A stretch of DNA of 64,000 nt from Chlorops oryzae. Its lineage: Eukaryota; Arthropoda; Insecta; Diptera; Chloropidae. Under the pieces are notes generated by a model, which saw nothing but the letters and a program-made list of their open reading frames with translations, was not told the DNA's origin and searched no databases. The position numbers and the translations under genes are program-made. Positions 21,442 to 32,649 of this stretch are shown piece by piece. Each line of letters starts with the position of its first letter. Positions within the stretch are counted from its first letter, which is position 1. The stretch is from positions 125,238,030 through 125,302,029 of the forward strand of contig CM035806.1 of NCBI GenBank assembly GCA_020466095.1, given 5' to 3'.

Positions 21442-22730
21442 TTAGGTGTAGTAAAAAGAAATCCATTATTTTTGCATTAAATTGAGGGCTTTATTTAAGA
21501 TAGTTAGAATTACCCGATTTAGGTCAAATATGCGCCGTTTTGTTCGATAACTTGTTGCCATTTTAAAGGTAATTTCATTATGCCTCTCTCATAGAAGCCC
21601 TCGTTCCTATTAGCAAAAATTGAGACAGTCGAATTTCAGAAGCCTCTCTTGAAGCGAATGTTTCACCAGCAAAATTGTTCGCCATGGACAGGAACAGATG
21701 GTAATCACTTGGTGCCAGGTCCGGACTATAAGGTGGATGCAGAAGAACCTCCCAACCAAACTCCCGGAGCTTCTGGCGAGTCACTATCGATGTGTGTGAC
21801 CTGGCGTTGTCCTGATGGAACACAATTCCTCTCCTATTGGCCAAAGCTGGCCGCTTATTGGCGATTGCTTCCTTCAGACTGTCCAATTGTTGACAGTAGA
21901 GATCCGAGTTAAGAGTTTTGCCGTATGGGAGCAGCTCATAGTAGATAATTCCCTGCCAATCCCACCAAACACACAGCAAAACCTTCCTGGCCGTCAATCC
22001 TGGCTTGGCCACCGTTTCCGCCGGTTCACCGTGTTTCGACCACGACCGTTTACGCTTGACGTTGTCGTAAGTGACCCACTTTTCATCACCAGTCACCAAC
22101 CGCTTCAGAAATGGGTCGATTTTGTTGCGGTTCAGCAGCGATTCGCAGATGGAAATTCGGTCTATGAGGTTTTTTTTGCGTTAACTCGTGTGGCACCCAT
22201 ACATCGAGCTTCTTTGTGTATCCAGCCTTATTCAAATGGTTCCAAACGGTTTTTTTGTGCAATCTTTAGCTCTTTTGCAATCGAAACAGTGCTAACATGA
22301 CGGTCGGACTCGATAATTTCCATGATTTTATCGACATTTTCGACAATTGGCCTTCCAGTGCGTGGTGCATCCTTGACATCGAAGTTACCGGAACGGAATC
22401 GACGAAACCAAAATTGCGCATGATTGGCTGTTACAGTATCAGGTCCATAAACGCTATTCACATTTTCAGCCGCCTGGCTTGCGTTTTCTCCCTTATCGAA
22501 GAAAAACTGTAAAATGTAGCGAATTTTCTCTTTGCTGATGTCCATCTTTGACAAGCTCTCAAACAAAACTGAATCAATCAATCAAAAAAGTGTTAGAAAA
22601 GCTTTTTTAGTAGGAACTGTCATCTTTCTAATGCCCCCTAGCGGAACACGATCGGACTTATACAACGCGAGATGCAGATAAATAACGCCATCTATTGGAA
22701 AAATAATGGATTTCTTTTTACTACACCTAA
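21442..22730 (-). mobile_element. mariner element, copy 2 (1289 bp, TA duplication)
   Basis: Terminal repeats TTAGGTGTAGTAAAAAGAAA at both ends (right end reverse-complemented), with TA at 21440-21441 and 22731-22732. Nearly identical to copy 1 over its length; the differences are scattered substitutions and homopolymer-length changes. The right terminus keeps the intact TTAGGTG form that is mutated in copy 1. Confidence 0.93.
21519..22581 (-). pseudogene. mariner transposase, several frameshifts (copy 2)
   Basis: Same D,D34D transposase as copy 1. An N-terminal piece (22581-22228) and a catalytic piece (22099-21578) with VTGDEKWVTYD, FHQDNARSHTS and PPYSPDLAPSDYH lie in different frames. 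By comparison with copy 1 the breaks are homopolymer changes: an extra T near 22253, an extra T near 22180, and one A missing near 21619. The two copies are broken at different sites, so the break sites are independent. Confidence 0.9.
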
Positions 22731-22732
22731 TA

Positions 22733-22987
22733 TATTGATGAAATATATATTTTCGGAAAGATAATAAAACAACTAATATAATTATAGAAAAATATTTATG
22801 GTTTGATTCTTTAGATCACCACTAGAGGGCGCTGAAGTTAGACGATTTTAAGCAAAACTGCTTTAACAAAAAAATCGCTCAAGTTGATTCACTAAAAATA
22901 ATCTCAAAAATTTATTTTTTCGTGAAATTACTTCAAACTTAATTTTTTGACTTCTTCAATATATAAGTAATAAATAAAAAATAAATT
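22733..22987. other. AT-rich, no gene seen
   Basis: No recognisable feature between the mariner and the tandem repeat that follows. Confidence 0.4.
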
Positions 22988-23600
22988 TTAAGGCAAAGGC
23001 TTAAGTCATTTTGGTTTTTTGCTTTGAAAAACACAAATTTTTGGTTGGTTATTCAAAAATTACAAAACTTTAATGGAGTAAAAAAAAAAAAATACGGAAA
23101 TACGGGAATTTTTTTATTCCTATTTTTAATACCTTATATATTCTTCTAATAAGATATGAAAAAATCAGACTTCTATCGAACCAACAATTGAGAAAAAAAT
23201 CATTTTTCCCATAAGCGTTTTTCTTGATTTATGAAACACTTGTTTCAAGCTGTTTCACAAGAAATTGCCACAAATACATTTTTTTCCTTAATAGACTTTA
23301 GGTTTGTTGTTTTAACTTTTCAAATATATGAGAAGTACATTAAAAATATGCTTTTTAGGCAAAGGAGCTTAATATCATTTTGCTTTTCTGCTTGAAAAAG
23401 GCACAATTTTTTTTTCATAGTAAAAAATATCGAAACTTTAATGGAGTAAAAAAAAAAAAAAAACCCGGAAAAACGGTATTTTTTTATTCCTATTTTTAGT
23501 ACCTTATATACTTCCTCTAATAAGTTATGAAAAAATCAGACTTTTATCGAACCAACAAATAAAGAAAAAAGTTAGATTTTAAAAATGTATATTTTTCATG
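22988..23600 (+). repeat. Tandem repeat, about 365-base unit, running into the assembly gap
   Basis: Two diverged units start near 22988 and 23356. Shared landmarks: AGGCAAAGG, ACTTTAATGGAGTAAAA, TTTTTATTCCTATTTTTA, ACCTTATATA, AAAAATCAGACTT, ATCGAACCAACAA. The array ends at the N run at 23664, so the assembly gap may be collapsed copies of this satellite. Confidence 0.65.
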
Positions 23601-23663
23601 ATTTATACTAAAGTTTTCTTTGTAAATAAACATTATTAAAGCAGCCAAAAAGTATGCTTTTCA

Positions 23664-23763
23664 NNNNNNNNNNNNNNNNNNNNNNNNNNNNNNNNNNNNN
23701 NNNNNNNNNNNNNNNNNNNNNNNNNNNNNNNNNNNNNNNNNNNNNNNNNNNNNNNNNNNNNNN
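23664..23763. other. Assembly gap (exactly 100 N)
   Basis: A run of exactly 100 N is the usual placeholder for a scaffold gap of unknown size. Distances across it are not meaningful. Confidence 0.98.
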
Positions 23764-25163
23764 ATAAAAATATATACGAGTATGCAAATGTCTTCATCTA
23801 CAGTATATCGTTCCAGTTCTTGTTGAAATCCATAAAAACTGGTATCCGGTTCTGAATTGCATGTGAGTACTTACTTTTTTGCATTTCGCAAGATATAGAC
23901 GTGCATAACGTGTCTGTAGACATGGTTTGGTGTGTATTCGGTCCCAACGTGTAAATATTTGTGTTCACATCGGAAACACACCGGAAAATTTTGGTGTGCA
24001 CACCCGTTTAAAACAAGGAAATATAAAAATAGCTAAAAAAAAAAAAAAGGGCTTTTTTTTTACGACATTTTACGTTTTAAAAAGAATTAATTTGTTTTTT
24101 TTTTTTTTTAATTTCATAATAAATGAAAAACTAAAATTGTACTCTTTTTTTCCTCCTTGTACTTTATTTTTTTGCGGGATGTACTTTTATGTGGTGTTTC
24201 AAATCTGGCAGCCCTAGTTGATGTTAAAAATCTAGCAACCGCGAATAGGATCTCTGGCTGGCGTAGTGGAAGCGTGTTAACTTTACAATCGAAAAATACA
24301 AAAAATTTCAAAGGAAAACAAATCGCCAGCAGTGCAAAGCAAGTAATACTTGAATACGGGACAGGCCGGTTTTTGCTTAGTGGTGCCACATTTTACCGAG
24401 AAAAAACCCCCTTAAAATTATTAAAAACCCCTTTTCCAAATTTTCCGAAATCAAAAAACCAACGAAAAATCCCACGAGGATTTTTTGGAAAAAATAGGAA
24501 ATATAAGGAGGTCGTGGTATATACTCTGATAGCATGAATGTTTAAATTAAGGTAGTTAGCTTGAAAATATAAATTTTAGAATTCATTTGAGCCGTAATGG
24601 TAATGTTGGCTATTAATTCGCCAGTTGGAGAAAAAATTTGGCTGTTTTAGACGTATTTTCGTTTGTTTAGCGACTTCTCTTACAGGCAGCCCTGCTCGCG
24701 ACTGTCAATCAGTTGTTTGCCGAATTATCAACAAAAGAGCCCAGCAGTTATTTAGGGAGTTCATTACTTTAGGAATAGAATATTTCTCTGAATAACCTGA
24801 AATTGAAGAAACCATGAACTCCCAAATACGATGAAAAGTAATGAATAAATGTCCATTTCTTCGGTTATGCGAGAATTGAACAAAAATTGCATGCCATAAT
24901 AAGCTATTATATAATTAAAGTTTTGTTACAGAAAGGAATGCATTACTTTTCGTAGGTCATCTCCGTGTTAAAAATCATACAATCTGGAGGTCATGTTCAA
25001 TACAAGCTATCGATTACATTTTTGCTTACTATTGATTATCAATAACTGCTGGGAGCTTTTACGCGTAACCAATACAATCGCAAAAATTGCATACATTCAC
25101 ATTGCCCACCTCTGATTTAAATTCAAACCAATAAGTCAAAAAATGAAAAAAAAAAATTCAACG
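23764..25163. other. No gene seen
   Basis: Short ORFs at 23927-24537 are low-complexity or lack any motif. TCTGGCAGCCCTAG near 24208 and GTGGTGCCACATTTT near 24380 hint at eroded hAT-like ends, but no duplication supports them. Confidence 0.35.
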
Positions 25164-25236
25164 TTTACCTGATCGGGAAATTGAACGCGAGCCCTTCGGA
25201 TCGTGAGGCGAATGCGCTGCCGTTGAGCTTCTACAG
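25164..25236 (-). mobile_element. tRNA-like SINE head
   Basis: On the minus strand: GTAGAAGCTCAACGGCAGCG (A-box-like), then TCCGAAGGGCTCGCGTTCAATTTCCCG (B-box GCGTTCAATTTCC), followed by an A/T-rich tail with a T run. It does not fold into a canonical tRNA by eye, so a SINE is more likely than a gene. Body and ends are uncertain. Confidence 0.45.
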
Positions 25237-25742
25237 CCCAACATTTTCTCATATCTATTAACGTAGTATATCAATTTTACTGAAAACGCATGGCCACTTT
25301 CGGTCCCTGCCTATGACATCTCCATGTAAAATTCGTTAGGTGGTTTGGAAAGGAGTTAGTCCCCACCACTAGTGATGGGAGATATCGTTAGTTAGCAGGC
25401 TTACACTTTAAGCCGACGATATACTGCAGCTGTTATATTAAGAAGTAAATGTTGCTGAAACATTTGAGTTTGATTGAAGATAGGTACATTGTGTAGCACA
25501 ATTCGGTAAATGTACAAATATATATTTATTTAAGTTAAACATTTGATTTCTTAAGACTATTTTGAGTTTTAACGTATTACAAGAATATTTGTAAAAATGC
25601 TGACTGGAAATTTAAATATGACGGGAAAGAATAGATGAGGAGAACCTCTGAAACGTGGATTTGCGGAAACGCATTTGCTCAAAACAATAATAAGTGAGCA
25701 GATAAATATGCCATATTTTGATGTTGACTAATAATACACAAA

Positions 25743-26083
25743 TTGTGGGTGCCGTTGGCTCAGGGGATGGTGTATATGCTTCCGAGCCAGAACTGCGTGT
25801 GTTCGAATTCCGCTTGACGCAAAAATTTTCCACATGTGGCTCTGGGATAGCGGAGGGGATGCGTGCTATGCTCTTGATCCCAGGGTCCGAGTTTCGAGTT
25901 TCGGCACAGACGAAACGGAGTGTAATGTTCCAAGCCTAGCACTGGTTTTTCAAAAATCGCATGTTAGGGGCACACTACATAAAAAGACATACACTCACAC
26001 AAACACAAGAAAACCTCCTTGGTATCACAATGGGCCGATTAACGGCCTAAGAGCCAGCCACTTCAACCTACCTACCTACCTTT
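25743..26083 (+). mobile_element. Dimeric tRNA-derived SINE (SINE-A body)
   Basis: Two tRNA-like heads lie in tandem. Head 1 (about 25748-25815): GTTGGCTCAGGGGATGG then GTGTTCGAATTCCG. Head 2 (about 25843-25912): GGGATAGCGGAGGGGATGCG then a B-box altered to GAGTTTCGAGTTTCGG. The SINE-A body follows (AATGTTCCAAGCCTAGCACTG, CATGTTAGGGGCACACTAC) and the 3' end AACGGCCTAAGAGCCAGCC plus CCTA repeats. The copy at 1559-1756 starts exactly at head 2, so the extra head is a dimer or an older SINE that was joined. Confidence 0.7.
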
Positions 26084-26089
26084 TCAGTT

Positions 26090-27628
26090 ACGCTAAGGCC
26101 TCAGTTCGGCTAGGAATGAAAAACTCAATTATTTAAAAGACGCTTCAGATAATTCCTGACAGAGATTTCACGTGGCATTTCTGACGGCTGGCCGCAGCTG
26201 AGAAAAAAATTTCATATGTTTTAGTACTTTTTTGCCTAAAAATGCACAACGAAACCCAGGCTTTCCTAGCAGAAATAATTGAAGTTGAATTTGAAGGTGG
26301 TTTAATAATACTTAAAAATAGGTTTACATTTCGAAATTTAAACTGAAATTTAAATTTAAATCAGCTGTCTATGCCGTCAGGGCTGTTTAGAATATTTTTA
26401 TAATAGGTCCCTTTTTTCTTCGGCGAAATAGCCTAGGAATTTTCCGCGGGTATTTCTTACCGAACTGAGACGAGGCCTTTAATATTAAACAAGATACGGC
26501 GCCCACTAGTTGGTGGTTCCTGGAAAGTCTACCGATGAAGCTAAACTTAACCTATAAAAAGGCTTCTTTAAATAGAAATTTGCCCTTCGGAGTTGGCGTT
26601 AAACTGTACGTTCCACTGTTCCCATACAACGAAGGAGAGAATGGAGGAGAGCAAGTATAGGAATCATTGCATTATAAATGAGAAACTCCTTTTTTTCTAA
26701 TACAGTATCAAAGCATTATGTACGATTTTTAAAATGTTTCATTCAACATTTAATAAAACCAGCAGCTGAAATCGGTTAAATGGAATAGTCAGAAAGCAGA
26801 ATTACTCTTACCGCCAGTTTTACGAACGCATTTAAATGAGACTTAAATAGATATTGACGTTTTTTATATGCAATTTGACAGTTCCTTTCGTTTAAGTTTT
26901 GTTTAAATAGCTTGGTGAAATCGGCTCTTATAGCACGTTTCCATATAGTGTTTTATACGTGTTTAAGGAGGATTTCGTGTTTAAAGCCCTAAACATACAA
27001 ACGCTAAACACGAAAACGAAGTGTTTATCTCATAAACACCTCGAAAACACTTCAATCGATAAGAAATCGTATCGAAATTTCGAGCATTTTAACAAAATTA
27101 AAACAAAAATCGATAATTAGGGCAACCAAAATTATGGAAATTGAGCCCTAAAAGTATGCACGCCAATATTAAAGAAAAAAGAAATAAAAATTTGCCTGCG
27201 GAACTTGGTTCCAGCGTTTTTATGATTCATAATATTTCATAATACCCTTCTGAGGGTGTGTATAAATAGGCGTGTTTTCAAGTCATATTTCGAAATTAAT
27301 TTAAAAATGAGTCGCAAAGGAGTAACTTCAGTTTGAAAATGAAAAAGGGTCCCCAGGGACCTTCTCGCTAACCGTAGTGTTCATACATGTTGGCAAAGTG
27401 TACTGATTTCTGGAAGGACTTAAATCAGTACGCTTTTGTACAGATTTTATTTTATATAAAAATAAATGTACTGAAATTTTTTCAAATTTTGAAAAAAAAT
27501 GTACTAATTCTAGCGCTTGAAAAGCTGGCAGCCCTAAATCAATTGAAAATACACGAACAGCTGTCAAGCTTAAACACCTTCGTGCAAGTGGAAACCATGT
27601 AGGTGGAAACGGTTGTGTTTTATTGAAG
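26090..27628. other. No gene seen; eroded repeats
   Basis: 26808-26935 shares TTTGACAGTT, TTTAA and TTGGTGAAATCGG with 44995-45085 and 45475-45535, a dispersed repeat of unknown type. 26936-27060 has inverted GTGTTTA/TAAACAC motifs. 27403-27536 is bounded by TTGGCAAAGTG and GCTGGCAGCCC and could be a decayed MITE. No ORF with motifs. Confidence 0.35.
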
Positions 27629-28105
27629 CCCAGCAGGCAAATATGTCCAGCAGGACAAATACATCAGTGATTTCACCGATCCATATTGGTGACTAGTCAC
27701 GCATGATCCCTTAAGGGATGTTTCCCCGTAGCAGTCACAGTGTTGTTGAAGGAAAGAATTTGATGGCAATTATGTATGAATGTTGCCAACTTAACGAAAA
27801 TGATATTTTTGTGAGTGTATGATATGGCAGTTTATTACTGTTGAATGGTGCATTTCAAATTTTGTTGGTTTTTAACGTAAAAAAACAACAACAATAAATG
27901 TGAATATTCTTTGATATTATTTTCCCGTTAATATAAAAATAATAATTATTATAAAAAAAAATTAGAGGCTGTACATACAATATGAAAAATGGCTAAATAA
28001 GGTAGGTAATTTTAGTTTGGAAGTAGTATGTTTTTGATTCACCTAATATAAGATATCATAAGCTGGCAACCTAATATAAGATATCATAAGCGGGCAGCAT
28101 ATATT

Positions 28106-28426
28106 CAGTGTTGCCAGTTTAGGGGTTTTCCCCCTAGATTTAGGGGTTTTTCCTACTTTTAGGGGGTCGTTTAGGGGGAACAAATTTTTAGGGGCATGTT
28201 TAGGGGGAACAAATTTTCCTGGGAGAATTTTAGGGGCTTATGATATATATGTATAAACAAATATTGTGCGAAGTTTAAAGTGTTTGATATAGAAAATCTG
28301 TCAAATTTGTTGTTGTCCTTTCCAAATTACTTTTTTTAATTTCGAATATTGTACTTTTTAGGGGGCACATTTCGAATCTGGGGGGAGTTAAGGAGTAGTT
28401 TTAGGGGGAGCTACCTGGCAACACTG
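28106..28426. mobile_element. 321-bp hAT-type MITE (CAGTGTTGCCAG), 8-bp duplication
   Basis: Ends CAGTGTTGCCAG and CTGGCAACACTG are exact complements, flanked by CATATATT at 28098-28105 and 28427-28434. The interior is made of TTTAGGGG repeats in both orientations, probably subterminal transposase sites (inference). It is inserted about 140 bases upstream of the DUF4806-type ORF. Confidence 0.88.
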
Positions 28427-28566
28427 CATATATTACGGGCAGCATTGCTGTCGTGATCAAATTTCGCAAGTACGTGGAAGCTCGAAGTGAAAAAAGAAAA
28501 TTAAAAATAAAAATAAAAAGTGAGTAAAATATATTCAAATTTAAATAAATCAAAAAAAAAAAAAAA

Positions 28567-29693
28567 ATGGAAAGGGGTTTTAGCCGAAGTAATATAAAAC
28601 GTTTGGCTAATAAAAAATATAATGAAGAAGAAAAAGGAGAAGAAGAAGCAGAAGTGGTGCAGCAGTTTTTGCAATCTCCTGAAGATGCGTTGATGAAATC
28701 GTTGCCGTGCTCATCGTCTGCGCAAAGTCCGACTGTTCAAGACGATAGATTTGAAGTGGACGCCAATTCTTTTCATTCTTAAACAGAAAAGCAAAGACAG
28801 TGGTTCCTTAAATTCAATCCCAGTAGAGTGTAATTGCACTTCGATTCAATGAAATGGAAAAATAAATAATAGGTAAGTTGTTAACAATTCTTTCAATTTC
28901 TATTCACTTTTTAACAAAACATTGAATTTAAATGTTTATTTCAGACCACATCAATTGCAAAATGGACGCAATTATGAAAATTCAGTGCGAAACTTTCTCA
29001 ACAGTGCAACAATTGGTGAAGAAAAATGTAGTTGTGCCTGCAAAGATGTTTCCGATAAAAACAGAAGGAGAACTTCACGAAATTAAGTTAAAAATGGAGT
29101 TTGACGACGAACTATATGTGAGTAAACTTTAAAGCATCAAAGCAAACTTTAAAGCCTTATTGGAAACATAAAGATCTTTACTTTAAATTTTTATGAAGGA
29201 TGCAAACAAAAACCCAACATATCATATATATTATTGAAAAATGTAGTTCATTTTTATACAACATTGCATTCACTTCAATTATAATATTTTTTTCATTTTC
29301 CGCCACTTTCAGATATCGTCTTTGAAATCGTTGCTCGGACCAAGCGGAGTAAAAAAGAATTTGGAAAATGTCATAGACATGAAATTAATTCTTAATATGA
29401 ATTTCGATGGAATTCGCGGCAAAAAACCATTCAAACAGTATCGTGGCTTATATAATGGGATGTATCGTAAGTTAAAATTTTACAAAAGTTTTCAATATTG
29501 CATTTGTTTGAACAACCTTCTTATATTGCTAGGAGCTTTGCATTACGAGGGCTTTTCGGAAGCCGAATTTAGGAACGACTTGCGCGCCGCCTTCAAACTT
29601 AATAAAAATAAGCACTTCAAAAGCCAACACAGAGCAAAACTTTTAAAAAACCCCCAAATCGTAAACTACCACTCCTTACATTCTTCAAGTTAA
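28567..29693 (+). CDS. DUF4806-type gene inside the CCCAGCA element, spliced, with a doubtful first exon
   Basis: Three downstream exons join in frame with GT-AG introns: 28946-29117 (donor GTGAGT), 29313-29466 (donor GTAAGT) and 29533-29693 (stop TAA). The joined frame reads FPIKTEGELHEIKLKMEFDD, ELY/ISSLKSLLG, VKKNLENVIDMKLIL, KKPFKQYRGLYNGMYR/ALHY, FSEAEFRNDLRAAF: the layout of a DUF4806 domain, which is common in insects in transposon-linked genes and has no established biochemical role. The upstream ORF 28567-28782 (MERGFSRSNI, acidic stretch, then a stop) ends before a donor at 28872; between them the same frame contains RQWFLKFNPS but also stops. So either the first exon is decayed or the coding start is the ATG at 28963. 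Intact splice sites and frame in three exons argue for recent function. Confidence 0.6.
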
Positions 29694-30307
29694 CACTTTA
29701 AGTGACAACGAACGAGCTTTATTTTTTTTTTATTAATTTTTAAAGTAAATCCTGGTCTATGCCAATGAAGAGGCCAGTTAAGTTGTTGAATGTATGTATT
29801 AATGTATATAGCGATAACGAACGAGCTTTATTTTTGTATAAATATTTCAAGTAAAACCTATAACATGCGAATTAAGAGTCGAGTTAAGTTTTTTTAAGTA
29901 TTGTTTTTTAAATTTTTCATTTTAAATCACAGTTTTTTATTTAAACCTCTAATAACACAAATAAAAATTGAACTAAAAACGACTGTTCGTTTCATTTCCA
30001 TTCCGTATCGCTCCCTTCAGCATGACTATGTCCTGCTGGGAGTCACTAGTGACTTTTTCTAATACCACGATGACATATCTTTAATTCGGTCACTGTCAGA
30101 TTGTGTACGAATGTCATGCTGCGCGTCATACCAATCGTCATGCATGGCGGATCCAAAGTCACCCTGACATCATTGATTCTGTCAGGGGGACATTGCCCGC
30201 TGGGAGTGTTTAAGCCATACAATACTACAATACTCTCATTTGTTTAAAAATTAGCTTGTTGGTTTGATAAGAATACATAAGAGGGAATCGATAGAGAGAA
30301 TAATAAT

Positions 30308-30369
30308 CATATAGAACTATAGCCAAACGCGCCAAAATTTGGCCGAAGTTGCAGCTATAGTTCTATATG
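30308..30369. repeat. Remnant of the CATATAGAACTATAGC hairpin MITE
   Basis: Both ends of the 13008-13186 family (CATATAGAACTATAGC and GCTATAGTTCTATATG) with most of the loop deleted; the right arm GCGCCAAAATTTGGCCGAAG is intact. Confidence 0.6.
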
Positions 30370-30390
30370 ATAATAATTTAGGAGTGTAGG

Positions 30391-31314
30391 CAGCGATGCC
30401 AGATGGCGGGATTTTCCCCGTTTTGCGGGATTTTTCGACCTAAAAGGGACGACGGGGAAAATTGACTTTAAAACTGGGAAAACCCCTACAAGTTGGCTAT
30501 ATATATATATATTTTTTTTTTTCAAAAAGTACGTATTTTTTCGATTTTTTGTCTATGCGATATTAAATTTAAATTAATTTAAGAAGGAAGACAATTTTTT
30601 TTTGTTCAGAATAGGTTTTTTGTTAATTTAAAAAATTAGACTACTCCTACTAATGAAAAAATTTATCTAAAAAAATGATGTTAGTTAAAAATATAAACAA
30701 TTGTAAAGTTTAATCGTAAATCTTTTTAAAAAATTTGATAAAAATTTTCAATAAAAATAGACTCCCTGAGGAAGACTACAAAGCTACTTTGTTGAAACGC
30801 GTAGGAGGAAAAAGTGGACGAGATTTTGAATTGCCTCAAATTTTCCGACCAAAAAACCCACACCTATAACACACAAACTTAGGAAACTTGGTCAAAGGAA
30901 CAGTAACGAAAAGACAAATTATGTTCGCTAAGAATATTTTTTGTTGTTATATGCACATTTCTTATTAACAATATTCAACAAAATAAACATATGAGTCGTT
31001 CAGTGGATAAAGGGAATGAGTCCATTTTAGGCGTTTTTGAGATTTAGCGTGGATACACTTCTTTTTATGACTTTTATGACTTTTTTAAAAATTGTTAAAG
31101 AAGCCCTGATAATAAATTTTGCTATTTTAATTTTGAGTTTTGTTTTAACAACTAGTTTATCCACTGAGCGACTCATATGTAAGATAAACCACAAATTGAC
31201 GCTAGTTATTTCAAATCGGGAGAAAAATGGGGAAAATATAAAATAAAAAGGGGAAAAACATTGTGCTTGGAGCAAAAAAACGGGAATTTGTCCCACAAAA
31301 ACCTGGCAGCGCTG
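30391..31314. mobile_element. 924-bp hAT-type element (CAGCGATGCCAG), 8-bp duplication
   Basis: Ends CAGCGATGCCAG and CTGGCAGCGCTG, flanked by AGTGTAGG at 30383-30390 and 31315-31322. Subterminal GGGATTTTCCCCG / CGGGGAAAA repeats lie at the left and GGGGAAAAACA / CGGGAATTTG at the right. The interior is AT-rich without a transposase. Same end type as 8416, 28106 and 52664. Confidence 0.85.
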
Positions 31315-31352
31315 AGTGTAGGTCTAACTGTCGACGTCGAAAAGGCTCTGCC

Positions 31353-32638
31353 TAGGGTGATTGATTATTCGACCTTTAACTGTAACCGGTTTTCGAATAA
31401 CCCGATATTTAAGGATATTAAAAAAACCGATTGAGCAAATAAAATTTAACTAAAAACCGGCTAACCGGTTATGTTAAAAATCCAAATAAAAAGATATTTC
31501 GGGGCAGGTGTTATTTGTTTGTGACTGTTTTATTTAAAAGCCATTTTGAAAAAAACTTATACTATTAAAAAAAACCCAAACAAAAAATTGCACATTCAGC
31601 GTATAAAATAGATTAAAAACAGCCATATTTTCATTTGATATACCATAAGTTAAAAATATATATCATCGTTCGTAAAATATTTTGTCGTATATGAAGAAAT
31701 ACAATAGGGGTATTCACAAAGGCGTGTTAAAAACGTTGGAAAGTCGGAAAATCGGAAAATTGCGACTTCTTAAAAAATTTTAACCTTTTTTTTATCTTGC
31801 ACAGCTTTTTAAGCAGTTAAAATTTTCCTATTTTCCGACGCCTTTGTGAATTCCCCTAATGTGTTGGAAATTCACGTTTAAGGTTTATTTAAATAGAACT
31901 GAGCTAAAAAATGTGGGCTTATCGTTTGACGGGGTGGAGTTTCGTATAGATCTCTGATTTGTATTGTATGGAAAAATTGTTTTTCGTGTTAGTAATAAGG
32001 ATTGCCATGACATTGTTATTGCAAAATGCGTTGATACACCGAAATCAAAAAAAAAAATTCTACCTTTAAAAACCACAGTGAAAAATCTTTCAAAAATAAC
32101 TATTGTTTTACTATATCCAATTTATCCATTTGCTTCCCAAAGCACTAGTAAAGTGTTAGTTCGAGTGTACAAGTGGTGATTTTTAGCTCACGCGCAATGT
32201 TAATTTTCTACAGAACAAGACATAAGCAAAGGTATAAAGAAGAACCAGTACTGGTGGAATTAGAAGTAGTAAAACGCTAGAGTTTAACTGCTCGTACTTC
32301 CTGCAGTGTAGCTAATGATAATACATATATACTTTCAATGTAGACTCAAATGCAACTCGAAAAGAGAATTCGCTAAGAGTTTTACAAATATAATTGCTTA
32401 GTGTAAAAGGCGTCAATAGAGGTAATTTCATGACAATTTTTATATGCAGTTTGTATGACGTTCGAAAGAAAATAACTATCTGAAGGCTAAAATAATCTGT
32501 TGGAGAAAAAACCGGGTATTCGCTTAAAAAAACCGATTTATTCGATATTCGAAAAATCAGTTTTGAGAAAAAACCGCCTCGCAAAGCGCGAAAAAAACCG
32601 GGCGGTTAACCGATCGGTTAACCGAATCAATCACCCTA
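31353..32638. mobile_element. 1286-bp hAT-type element (TAGGGTGATTGATT), 8-bp duplication
   Basis: Ends TAGGGTGATTGATTATTCG and, reverse-complemented, TAGGGTGATTGATTCGGTT; the 8-bp repeat GCTCTGCC flanks it at 31345-31352 and 32639-32646. Subterminal AACCGGTTTTCGAATAACCC and ACCGATCGGTTAACCG motifs recur at both ends. It contains a nested TA MITE (31707-31856) and no recognisable transposase. Confidence 0.85.
31707..31856. mobile_element. 150-bp MITE with TA duplication
   Basis: Ends GGGGTATTCACAAAGGCG and CGCCTTTGTGAATTCCCC; TA flanks both (31705-31706 and 31857-31858). Hairpin arms contain GGAAAAT/ATTTTCC motifs. Nested in the hAT element 31353-32638. Confidence 0.75.
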
Positions 32639-32649
32639 GCTCTGCCGCG

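Larger units (their letters stand above)
27629..30204 (+). mobile_element. CCCAGCA-ended TIR element carrying a DUF4806-type gene
   Basis: The left end CCCAGCAGGCAAATATGTCC and the reverse-complemented right end CCCAGCGGGCAATGTCC match with one 3-base gap. The dinucleotide AG flanks both ends (27627-27628 and 30205-30206), consistent with a 2-bp target duplication. Subterminal GTGACTAGTCAC (27688) and its relative AGTCACTAGTGACT (30038) are symmetrically placed. An internal CCTGCTGGG then AG near 30038 is an alternative right end. The element contains the spliced gene at 28567-29693 and a nested hAT MITE. A 2-3 bp duplication is typical of CACTA/EnSpm-like elements; that link is inference. 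Confidence 0.6.

Noticed and set aside
20228..25110. A large hAT element from CATAGGTGGGCA (20228) to GCCCACCTCTG (about 25100)
   Set aside because: The inner sequences of the two ends do not match, the flanking 8 bases differ (AATAATAC against ATTTAAAT), and an assembly gap lies between.
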